From an uncultured Clostridia bacterium (lineage in GTDB: Bacteria; Bacillota; Clostridia; Christensenellales; Borkfalkiaceae), in the NCBI GenBank assembly GCA_947589385.1, contig CANPZW010000004.1:60276-124275 (forward strand): 64,000 nucleotides of DNA. The letters run 5' to 3'. Shown piece after piece: positions 32,590 through 39,028 of this stretch (its first letter is position 1; each line of letters begins with the position of its first letter). A program made the position numbers and the translations under genes. A model generated the notes under the pieces. That model worked only from the letters and a program-made list of their open reading frames with translations. It had not been told where the DNA came from and did no database searches.

Positions 32590-34014
32590 ATGCCTTTGTA
32601 CGATTTGAACGGAAAAAACAAATATTACACCCTTTATTGTTGTATCCGCGGCGATATTCTGCGCGGAAAACTTAAATCGGGGGAAAGACTGCCCGCAAAG
32701 CGTGCGCTTGCCAAGGATTTGGGGGTGAGCGTGGTCACGGTGCAGCTTGCATATGAACAGCTTCTTGCCGAGGGCTACGTTACAAGCCGCGAGAGAAGCG
32801 GTTATTTTGTGGAAAGGGTTTTGCCGCAGGAAAATTTTCTCGTGCAGAGGGAGGAGCGGGGCGCGCATAAAAAGCCGCCCGAGCCCGAGACTGAGCCTGA
32901 GAGCGGGCACGGGCGCTCACAGCCCTATGCGGACGACCATACGCAATATATAGCGGACTTTGTAAAGGGTGCTACGCCTGCAAAGCTTTTCCCTTTTTCG
33001 GTATGGACGAAACTGACCCGCGCCGTGCTTGCGGACTGCGGAGAACATCTGCTCGAACGCGTTCCTTGCGACGGCGACGCCGAGCTTAAAGCGGAAATCG
33101 CCGCTTATTTATACCGTTCGCGCGGAGTCGATACCGACCCGCGTTACATAGTCATAGGCGCGGGCGCGGAATATCTTTACGGAGTTATAGTACAGCTTGT
33201 CGGGCGCGACAAGCTGTACGCCGTCGAAAACCCCGGATACGCTACAATATCTGGCGCTTACGCATTAAACGGCGCGCGTTTCGCCCCGGTGCCGGTCGGG
33301 GAAGAGGGAATATCCCTCGGCGGATTAAAACAAATAAACGCGGACGTATTGCACATTTCGCCTTCCCACCAATTCCCCACGGGAGTAATTACGCCCGCCT
33401 ATATGCGTTCACGAATAATAGAGTGGGCGCTCGGGGGTGACAGATATATCGTCGAGGACGATTACGACAGCGAATTCAGGCTTTCTGGCAGACCGCTGCA
33501 AAGTCTTTTCAGTTTATGTCCCGAAAGGGTAATCTATATGAACACATTTTCCAAAACGCTTGCCCCGTCGATGCGTATGGGATACATGGCGTTGCCGCCC
33601 GCGCTGTATAAAAAGTTTTTAAAGCTGTTTTCGTCAAGCGCGAACGTTGTGCCGCTTTTCGAACAGAAAACGCTTGCCGCAATGCTGAAAGGCGGGTATT
33701 TCGAAAGGCATTTAAGCAGGCTTAAAAATTATTACCGAGATATCCGCCGTCAAACGCTTGAAACGCTTGGAACGCTGTTCCCGGACTGCGAGGTTTACGA
33801 TACGCAGGGCGGACCTCATTTGCTTGCAAGACTTGCTGACGGCTACGGAAAAGATATATTTGATGCGGCGAAGGATTCGGGCGCGCGAGTAAAACGCCTT
33901 TCCGACTATTTTCTTGCGCCGTCGGCGGAACCGAAAAAATACGCCGTATTCAACTATTCCGGCGTAACGGCGGAACAGCTTGCCGCCCTAAAATTTAAAA
34001 AGTACAATAAATAA
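32590..34014 (+). CDS. MocR-type GntR/aminotransferase-fusion regulator (PdxR-like)
   Basis: 474 residues. An N-terminal GntR winged helix (about 15-80: LKSGERLPAKRALAKDLGVS) is joined by a hydrophilic linker to a class I aminotransferase domain (about 115-474). HISPSHQFPTGVI, VEDDYDSEF and SKTLAPSMRMGY are present; the Lys in SKTLAPS binds pyridoxal phosphate. Such proteins sense PLP and control B6 synthesis or uptake, which fits the divergent ECF gene. Acts in the cytosol as a dimer. Confidence 0.88.
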   Translation: MPLYDLNGKNKYYTLYCCIRGDILRGKLKSGERLPAKRALAKDLGVSVVTVQLAYEQLLAEGYVTSRERSGYFVERVLPQENFLVQREERGAHKKPPEPETEPESGHGRSQPYADDHTQYIADFVKGATPAKLFPFSVWTKLTRAVLADCGEHLLERVPCDGDAELKAEIAAYLYRSRGVDTDPRYIVIGAGAEYLYGVIVQLVGRDKLYAVENPGYATISGAYALNGARFAPVPVGEEGISLGGLKQINADVLHISPSHQFPTGVITPAYMRSRIIEWALGGDRYIVEDDYDSEFRLSGRPLQSLFSLCPERVIYMNTFSKTLAPSMRMGYMALPPALYKKFLKLFSSSANVVPLFEQKTLAAMLKGGYFERHLSRLKNYYRDIRRQTLETLGTLFPDCEVYDTQGGPHLLARLADGYGKDIFDAAKDSGARVKRLSDYFLAPSAEPKKYAVFNYSGVTAEQLAALKFKKYNK

Positions 34015-34017
34015 TAT

Positions 34018-34045
34018 GCGGCTGCGGGAAAATTCCCGCAGCCGC
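34018..34045. repeat. GCGGCTGCGGGAA palindrome, copy 1
   Basis: 13-bp perfect stem with AA centre, in the context AATATGCGGC. A near-identical palindrome is at 35451-35488, on the other side of the cysteine-repeat lipoprotein. It can end both the MocR-type gene and the convergent lipoprotein gene. Confidence 0.75.
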
Positions 34046-34104
34046 CTTCGCTTAAAAGATAATTTTTAATAGAGTGCATCCCGCGCGCGCCGTTAATGTA
34101 AGAT

Positions 34105-35346
34105 TTAGCCATTACGCGTAAACATAAAAGTAACTTTGATTTGTTTCTTTTCTGCCGATTCGGTGCTAATAGTAAGGTATGCTATCGATTTGTCATCAAG
34201 TTGGACTGTAAAAGAATTGTCCGATTGTTTTAAATTATGCGATTCCGTATGTGAACCTGACCGACTCGAATAACTTATTGTAGCGGTAATATTTCCAATA
34301 TCTACATTATCCACAGAAGATTCTACTGTAATCTTATAAGGACCGCTGTTTTTTGTAAACAACTTGAATCCGACGGGTTCACCCGCGCACACTTCTGCAT
34401 CTTTACTACTGTTTTGAAGGTCGGGGGCGGTCTCTAAGTTTTTGTGGCATACGGTGCATTTTCTGACAAATGCGCCAGACGTAGAATCTACTACCCAGTC
34501 GCCTTTTATGTGATCGGTTGTTTTTTCGAGAGATTCATTTTTTGTATGCCCGCATACCGTGCAGTCATAGGTTTTTACGCCGTTTTCGGCGCAGGTAGAG
34601 GGTTTGGTGATTTTGCCTTCGTTCCAACTGTGCTCAACAAAGCCCTGTCTTTCCGTGCAGCCTTTCGTAGTGCAGGCGTAATAGTGCCCGTTTTCATCAG
34701 AACTCCATTTTGTATCGAAGCTATGGGCGTTTGTCTTTGGAACGGATTCTGTTTTCTTGTGCCCGCACTCCGTACAGGTGTAAGTTTTTACGCCGTCTTT
34801 GTAGCAAAGGGGCTCGGTAGTGATTTTGCCCAAATCGTATGTATGTCCCGCCGCGTCCTTTCTTTCCGTGCAGCCTTTTGCGGTGCATACATGAAAATGC
34901 TCGTTATCATCGTAACTCCACTTTGTGTCAAAGTTGTGAACGCCCGTCTTTTCTATCGTTTTGTTCTCTGAATAGGTGCATACCTTGCACGTAAGCTTTT
35001 GCTCGCCGTCGGTTATGCAGGTGGCGGGGGTGATTATCTCGCCTTCGTTCCAGCTGTGGGGTATGACTTCGTCTTTGGCTGTACAGCCTGTCGTGGTGCA
35101 AGCGTGGTAGTGTCCGTTTTCGTCATAACTCCATTCCGTCGAGAAAGGATGCGGAATTGTGGGGATAGGCTCGGTTTTTGCTTCACCGCATTCGCAGGTA
35201 TAAAGCATAATCCCACGGCTTATGCAGGTGGGGGCTTTCTTTACCACGCCTTCGTTCCAGCTGTGCTTGTGTTCGCCGCATGCGGCAAACGCAAAAGTGC
35301 CGGCAATGGCGGTTGCCAGTATAATTGCGATTATTTGTCTTTTCAT
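34105..35346 (-). CDS. Secreted lipoprotein with tandem cysteine repeats
   Basis: 413 residues from ATG 35346 (AAGGAG 6 bases upstream). The signal peptide MKRQIIAIILATAIAG ends in the lipobox FAAC. Then come four to five tandem units of ~55-60 residues, each of form HSWNEG-I--P-TC--G---YTC--CG, E-IPKT--H-FDTKWSYDENGH-H-CT--GCT, with paired CxxC and His, fit for metal or disulfide stabilisation. A ~90-residue beta-rich C-terminal domain follows from about 320. Function unknown; surface attachment or binding is plausible. Single gene with its own promoter, between matched palindromes. Confidence 0.8.
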   Translation of the reverse strand: MKRQIIAIILATAIAGTFAFAACGEHKHSWNEGVVKKAPTCISRGIMLYTCECGEAKTEPIPTIPHPFSTEWSYDENGHYHACTTTGCTAKDEVIPHSWNEGEIITPATCITDGEQKLTCKVCTYSENKTIEKTGVHNFDTKWSYDDNEHFHVCTAKGCTERKDAAGHTYDLGKITTEPLCYKDGVKTYTCTECGHKKTESVPKTNAHSFDTKWSSDENGHYYACTTKGCTERQGFVEHSWNEGKITKPSTCAENGVKTYDCTVCGHTKNESLEKTTDHIKGDWVVDSTSGAFVRKCTVCHKNLETAPDLQNSSKDAEVCAGEPVGFKLFTKNSGPYKITVESSVDNVDIGNITATISYSSRSGSHTESHNLKQSDNSFTVQLDDKSIAYLTISTESAEKKQIKVTFMFTRNG

Positions 35347-35365
35347 TTGCTTCTCCTTTTGTAAT

Positions 35366-35394
35366 ATTATATAATACTCGGTTTGTTTTTTCAA
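35366..35394 (-). promoter_or_regulatory. Promoter of the cysteine-repeat lipoprotein gene
   Basis: Minus strand TTGAAA (35394-35389), 17 bases, TATAAT (35371-35366). Confidence 0.7.
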
Positions 35395-35450
35395 GTCTGA
35401 TTTGCAATTTTTTTAAAACTTTCTGCTATAAACCGGCAAATTTCAAATAT

Positions 35451-35488
35451 AATATGCGGCTGCGGGAATTTTCCCGCAGCCGCATATT
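35451..35488. repeat. GCGGCTGCGGGAA palindrome, copy 2
   Basis: 18-bp perfect stem with TT centre (arms 35451-35468, 35471-35488). The core GCGGCTGCGGGAA is identical to copy 1 at 34018. It lies at the 3' end of the small-ORF unit described next and upstream of the lipoprotein promoter, so it can terminate that unit. Confidence 0.75.
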
Positions 35489-35496
35489 ATAAATTT

Positions 35497-35640
35497 CAGT
35501 TGTTTCTATATCCGACGGGGGAATAAGGAAAATTTCCGTTCTTCCCGCCCGTAAAATTTCGTCGGCACCGAATACTTTTGAAAAGTATTCTGCCTTACGT
35601 GATTTCCGCCCTGCGGCGTTTGCCTCCGGCGAACCTCACT
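35497..35640 (-). ncRNA. Structured RNA segment of unknown function
   Basis: Read on the minus strand it folds into three elements: GTGA/CGCC pairing with GGCG/TCAC around an inner GGC-AAAC-GCC; a perfect GAATACTTTT-C-AAAAGTATTC hairpin (35590-35570); and GCCGACG closing with CGTCGG (35565-35512) around a 42-base loop that holds GGAAATTTTCC. This density of pairing suggests an RNA or a palindromic mobile repeat. It coincides with a 47-codon ORF. Confidence 0.5.
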
Positions 35641-35649
35641 TTTCCCCAT
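35506..35649 (-). CDS. Small basic ORF, 47 codons, coupled to the ORF upstream
   Basis: Starts MGKSEVRRRQTPQGG and ends FPRRI; very rich in Arg, Gln, Lys and Asn. Its ATG overlaps the TAA of the previous ORF (TAATG), which would allow coupled translation, but it lacks its own ribosome-binding site. The composition may simply reflect translation of the structured repeat beneath it. Real protein status uncertain. Confidence 0.3.
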   Translation of the reverse strand: MGKSEVRRRQTPQGGNHVRQNTFQKYSVPTKFYGREERKFSLFPRRI

Positions 35650-35744
35650 TAAAGCCTTGCGCTGTTAAGAAAAAAACTGAAAAGGGGGAAAAGATTGTCG
35701 GTTCTGTCTTCCAGATTGCTCAACTTGTCAAAGTTGATTTTCAT
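35649..35744 (-). CDS. Small ORF, 31 codons, with strong promoter and ribosome-binding site
   Basis: Begins MKINFDKLSNLEDRTDN and has a Phe/Leu-rich hydrophobic second half (LFPLFSFFLNS). AAGGAGG lies 9 bases before the ATG and a TTGACG-17-TATACT promoter about 60 bases upstream, so expression is likely. A peptide of this shape could insert in or bind the membrane. No family recognised. Confidence 0.5.
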   Translation of the reverse strand: MKINFDKLSNLEDRTDNLFPLFSFFLNSARL

Positions 35745-35801
35745 ATATAAAACCTCCTTAAAAAGCAGTAATTCAAGTTCCTTTACCCTAATGGCAGACG
35801 A

Positions 35802-35830
35802 AGTATATCACTTAAATTCGGGTTCGTCAA
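35802..35830 (-). promoter_or_regulatory. Promoter of the small-ORF / structured RNA unit
   Basis: Minus strand TTGACG (35830-35825), 17 bases, TATACT (35807-35802). From 35831 to 35979 I see only A/T-rich sequence and a TTTGAC/GTCAAA hairpin near 35952-35970. Confidence 0.7.
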
Positions 35831-35979
35831 TTTGGTTTTGAAAAAATTTCAAAATTTTATTTTTGTTAATTTGCAACATTATTATATGATAATTATTTTA
35901 AATTTGTTACTTTGGAAACAACTTTAATAAAATTTATATCTTATTTCCGCGTTTGACTTTTAACGTCAAAAAGCAAAGT

Positions 35980-36012
35980 AAGCGGGCGCGCAGAATGCGC
36001 GCCCGCCCGCTT
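35980..36012. terminator. Palindrome ending the M23 gene
   Basis: AAGCGGGCGCGC / GCGCGCCCGCCCGCTT stem, T-rich on the minus-strand exit side. Confidence 0.65.
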
Positions 36013-36043
36013 AAAAGGGGGTTGGTGAAAGTACTTGTGTGCC

Positions 36044-36691
36044 TTATTTTGAGGTTATATTCAGATATTCGTCGGGGTCGGCGAGCTTGCCGTCCTTCTT
36101 GACTTCGAAGTGAAGGTGGTCGCCGTCCTCGTTTTCGACGCCCGTTGCCGCAGCAACCGTGCCTATAACCTGTCCGCGGCTGACTTTGCTGCCCGCTTCA
36201 AGGTTTTCCGCGGGGTCTATAAATTTATAAACGGTTGTCACGCCGTTTGCGTGGTCTATGGTTATCACCGCATAGTCGAGGGGGTCGCTTTTAACGATGG
36301 ACCTTACCGTTCCGTCAACCGCCGCCATTACTTCCGTGCCCGCAGGCGCGCCGAAGTCCATTGCCTGGTGCAGTCTGTACCAATCCATGGTCTTATCGTA
36401 ATTGAACTCGTGGCACTTGATAAGGTTGACCTCTTTGACGGGCGCGATAAATTCGTATTGCGAGGACGTATCCTGAATTTCGCCGTTGCCGTCGTCGGGA
36501 GGGTTTTCGTTTCCGCCGTCGTCAGGGGGCTCCTGCGTCTGCCCGATATCGCCGGTAAAATCTCTGCCGTTGCCTTTTACCGCGAAGATTATGCCGACGG
36601 TTATTGCGGCGATGATAAGTAAGCAGGCGGCAAGAATCAACCAGGATAAAAGTTTCTTCTTTTTAGTGGGATTAGTAGATTTTTCTGCCAT
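36044..36691 (-). CDS. SpoIIQ-like M23 metallopeptidase, membrane anchored
   Basis: 215 residues: a short Lys-rich cytoplasmic start, one membrane helix (about 14-36), a Pro/Asn/Gly-rich linker, then a LytM domain. The metal motifs are H-Q-A-M-D (first; Ala where Gly is usual) and HLHFEV (second), so His and Asp ligands are kept. YDKTMDWYRLHQAMDFGAPAG and the size fit the clostridial SpoIIQ, which forms a forespore channel with SpoIIIAH. The upstream small exported protein is probably co-transcribed. AAGGAG precedes the ATG. Confidence 0.75.
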   Translation of the reverse strand: MAEKSTNPTKKKKLLSWLILAACLLIIAAITVGIIFAVKGNGRDFTGDIGQTQEPPDDGGNENPPDDGNGEIQDTSSQYEFIAPVKEVNLIKCHEFNYDKTMDWYRLHQAMDFGAPAGTEVMAAVDGTVRSIVKSDPLDYAVITIDHANGVTTVYKFIDPAENLEAGSKVSRGQVIGTVAAATGVENEDGDHLHFEVKKDGKLADPDEYLNITSK

Positions 36692-36739
36692 AATTTAACT
36701 CCTTGTTTTTTTGATATTGCCGAAATTTTTTCGGATTAT

Positions 36740-37156
36740 TCAGTACCCGCCGAAAATTATCGGCGAAGCCACTTTCGTCGTATCTTCGCGCACGCAAACG
36801 TGCAGATTTATCGTATGGTTGTATAAGTTTACCGAATAGGGCAGGTCGGCGGTGCAGTAATAGTTGACCGAATCGGAAAGCTTTTCGGTAAATACCACCT
36901 TGCCGTTCACCTTTTTCAAAAATGCTTGCAGGTCGAAGTCGTCATATTCCGCGCTTTCGCCGCAGACGTCGGAAAGCGTAAGCCTTTCAAGCTCGGCGTT
37001 GGTTTTTGCGCGGACTTCGCGGCAATCCGCGGAACTTTCGCCGCAGTAAAAGGTGTAGTTTTGCCCGCCCGAAAAGCACAGCCGCTGCGGGAGAACGGCT
37101 ATCGCAGCCGCAACCGCCGTCCCTAAAATTGCCGTAAGAACGCTTGCAAGCCTCAT
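36740..37156 (-). CDS. Small exported protein upstream of the SpoIIQ-like gene
   Basis: 138 residues with an N-terminal signal or anchor helix (about 4-25), then a compact domain with four or five cysteines (YYC, CREV, VCGES, CTADLPYS, CVRED) and a C-terminal SPIIFGGY. I do not recognise a named family; the position resembles ywmB near spoIIQ in Bacillus, a weak hint. Paired cysteines suggest disulfides outside the membrane. AAGGGGGC lies before the ATG; 48 bases separate it from the M23 gene. Confidence 0.65.
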   Translation of the reverse strand: MRLASVLTAILGTAVAAAIAVLPQRLCFSGGQNYTFYCGESSADCREVRAKTNAELERLTLSDVCGESAEYDDFDLQAFLKKVNGKVVFTEKLSDSVNYYCTADLPYSVNLYNHTINLHVCVREDTTKVASPIIFGGY

Positions 37157-37213
37157 CTTTCAGCCCCCTTTAAAGGATTTACCGTGAAATTATTGCCTTA
37201 AAATCGGAAACTA

Positions 37214-37259
37214 AACGCCCGCCCGCAAAAATCGTTTGAAATTTTTGCGGGCGGGCGTT
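37214..37259. terminator. Long palindrome between divergent genes
   Basis: About 18-bp stem AACGCCCGCCCGCAAAAAT / ATTTTTGCGGGCGGGCGTT. It lies between two divergent promoters, so it is not an obvious terminator; it may be a member of the G+C-rich palindrome family seen across the window. Confidence 0.5.
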
Positions 37260-37278
37260 CATTTATTTTCGGAAACGC

Positions 37279-37307
37279 TTGTAATTTAAAGATTTTATTG
37301 CTATAAT
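37279..37307 (+). promoter_or_regulatory. Promoter of the yicC operon
   Basis: TTGTAA (37279-37284), 17 bases, TATAAT (37302-37307). It shows that an ORF start at 37306 cannot be used. Confidence 0.65.
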
Positions 37308-37344
37308 GTTATTATTTAAAATTTCGGTTTCGGGGGAATTTAAA

Positions 37345-38220
37345 ATGCTTAGCATGACAGGCTACGGCAGGGGAGAATACAAACAGGGCGGCGTTGAACT
37401 GACGGTGGAGATAAAGACGGTGAACAACCGCTATCTTGACGTTTCGGTAAAATCGCCCAGAATTTTTGCCGCGCACGAGGACTCCGTCCGCGGAATTGTC
37501 CGCGAAAAGCTTACGCGCGGGCACGCGGACATATTTGTTTCCTGTTCGGATAAGCGCGAGCGCGATAAAGTTTTGAATCTCGACGAAAGCGCGGCGCGCG
37601 CATATGTTGACGCGGCGCGTAAAATATCCGCGTTGTTCCCGGAAATTTCCAACGACGTGACCGTGACTTCTGTTATGCGTTTCCCCGACGTTTTAAAAAC
37701 GGAGGACGCCGCTTGCGCCGACGACGAGCTTGTAGCCGCAATGATATCGGCTTTGGCGGCAGCCCTCGAAAGCCTTAACGGTATGAGAAAGATAGAGGGG
37801 GAGAAATTAAAACGCGATATGCTTTCCCGCATGGACGTCATAGAAAAGGCGGTCGGCGAGATAGAAAGCCGCGCTCCTCTCGTTGTTGATGCCTACCGTG
37901 AAAAGCTCGAAGCAAAAATGAAAAAAATTCTGGAATCGGTCGAGCCCGACGAAGCCCGCCTTCTTACCGAGGTCGCGCTGTTCGCGGATAAATGCAACAT
38001 CGACGAAGAATTAACCCGTCTCCGCTCGCACATTTCGCAATTCCGCGAAATCTGCAAGGATGACATTGTGGGCAGAAAGCTGGATTTTCTCGTTCAGGAA
38101 TTTAACCGCGAAGCGAACACTATCTGCTCGAAGTCCAACGATTTGGAAGTTACCCGTTTGGGACTTGCGCTTAAAAACGAAATCGAAAAAGTGCGCGAGC
38201 AGGTACAAAACGTGGAGTAG
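37345..38220 (+). CDS. yicC: YicC/YloC-family endoribonuclease
   Basis: 291 residues from ATG 37345 (GGGGGAA upstream; the longer in-frame start at 37306 overlaps the -10 box). MLSMTGYGRGEY, EIKTVNNRYLDVS and the C-terminal KLDFLVQEFNREANTICSKSND are family signatures. YicC proteins act as RNases or RNase adaptors in RNA turnover. The order yicC-gmk-rpoZ-priA is standard for Firmicutes, but remA, normally between yicC and gmk, is absent. Confidence 0.93.
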   Translation: MLSMTGYGRGEYKQGGVELTVEIKTVNNRYLDVSVKSPRIFAAHEDSVRGIVREKLTRGHADIFVSCSDKRERDKVLNLDESAARAYVDAARKISALFPEISNDVTVTSVMRFPDVLKTEDAACADDELVAAMISALAAALESLNGMRKIEGEKLKRDMLSRMDVIEKAVGEIESRAPLVVDAYREKLEAKMKKILESVEPDEARLLTEVALFADKCNIDEELTRLRSHISQFREICKDDIVGRKLDFLVQEFNREANTICSKSNDLEVTRLGLALKNEIEKVREQVQNVE

Positions 38221-38223
38221 GCT

Positions 38224-38775
38224 ATGCGTAATCTTTTAATAGTCATTTCCGGTCCGTCGGGCGTAGGCAAGGGCACAATAGTGGAAAGGCTTTTAAGCCG
38301 CGGCAACTATTCGCTTTCAGTATCCTGCACGACCCGCGCCCCGCGCGAGGGTGAGACGGAAGGGAAGTCCTACTTCTTCATTTCCAAAAAGAAATTTCTC
38401 GAAATGATTGACGAGGGCGGATTCCTTGAATTTTCGAATCACTTCGAAAGCTATTACGGCACGCCCAAAGCTTTCGTGGAAAAACAGCTTGAAGAGCGGG
38501 ACGTCATTCTCGAAATAGACGTTGACGGCGGATTGCAGGTCAAAAGGTCGCACCCCGAAGCACTTTTGATAATGATACTTCCGCCCGACAGGGAAACCCT
38601 TCGTTCAAGGCTTGCGGGCAGGGGCACCGAGAAGCCCGAAACTATTGAAAAACGTCTTGCAAGGGCGGATTATGAAATAGAAAAAAGCCGACTTTACGAC
38701 TATACGGTGATAAACGGCGAATTAAACGCCGCAGTTACGGAAATAGAAAATATAATAAAGCGTGAAAAGGAGTAA
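38224..38775 (+). CDS. gmk: Guanylate kinase
   Basis: 183 residues. P-loop ISGPSGVGKGT (8-18), TTRAPREGE and YYGTP for GMP binding, and the lid region. It phosphorylates GMP to GDP for GTP and (p)ppGpp pools. Three bases follow yicC; rpoZ follows six bases later. Confidence 0.97.
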   Translation: MRNLLIVISGPSGVGKGTIVERLLSRGNYSLSVSCTTRAPREGETEGKSYFFISKKKFLEMIDEGGFLEFSNHFESYYGTPKAFVEKQLEERDVILEIDVDGGLQVKRSHPEALLIMILPPDRETLRSRLAGRGTEKPETIEKRLARADYEIEKSRLYDYTVINGELNAAVTEIENIIKREKE

Positions 38776-38781
38776 AAATAT

Positions 38782-39000
38782 ATGATAAATCAACCCTCTG
38801 TGGATACGTTGATAACCCAGCTCAGTTCGGACGGTCAGCCCGTATCCCGCTATGCGCTGTGCGTGGTTGTGGCAAAGCGCGCGCGCCAGATAATAGAGGC
38901 TACGCAGGGTATGGCTACATCCTGCACGGATGTCATCAAGGAGATTGCAATCGCCAGCCGCGAAATAGCGGACGGCAAAATCCGCTGCGTTAAGGACTGA
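38782..39000 (+). CDS. rpoZ: RNA polymerase omega subunit
   Basis: 72 residues. SRYALCVVVAKRARQI and the downstream acidic/Ile-rich helix (KEIAIASREIADGK) are omega hallmarks, helping beta' assembly. AAAAGGAG spans the gmk stop. coaBC, often next, is missing before priA. Confidence 0.93.
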   Translation: MINQPSVDTLITQLSSDGQPVSRYALCVVVAKRARQIIEATQGMATSCTDVIKEIAIASREIADGKIRCVKD

Positions 39001-39028
39001 TTAAAACCGCGCCGCCCTAAATTTACAA

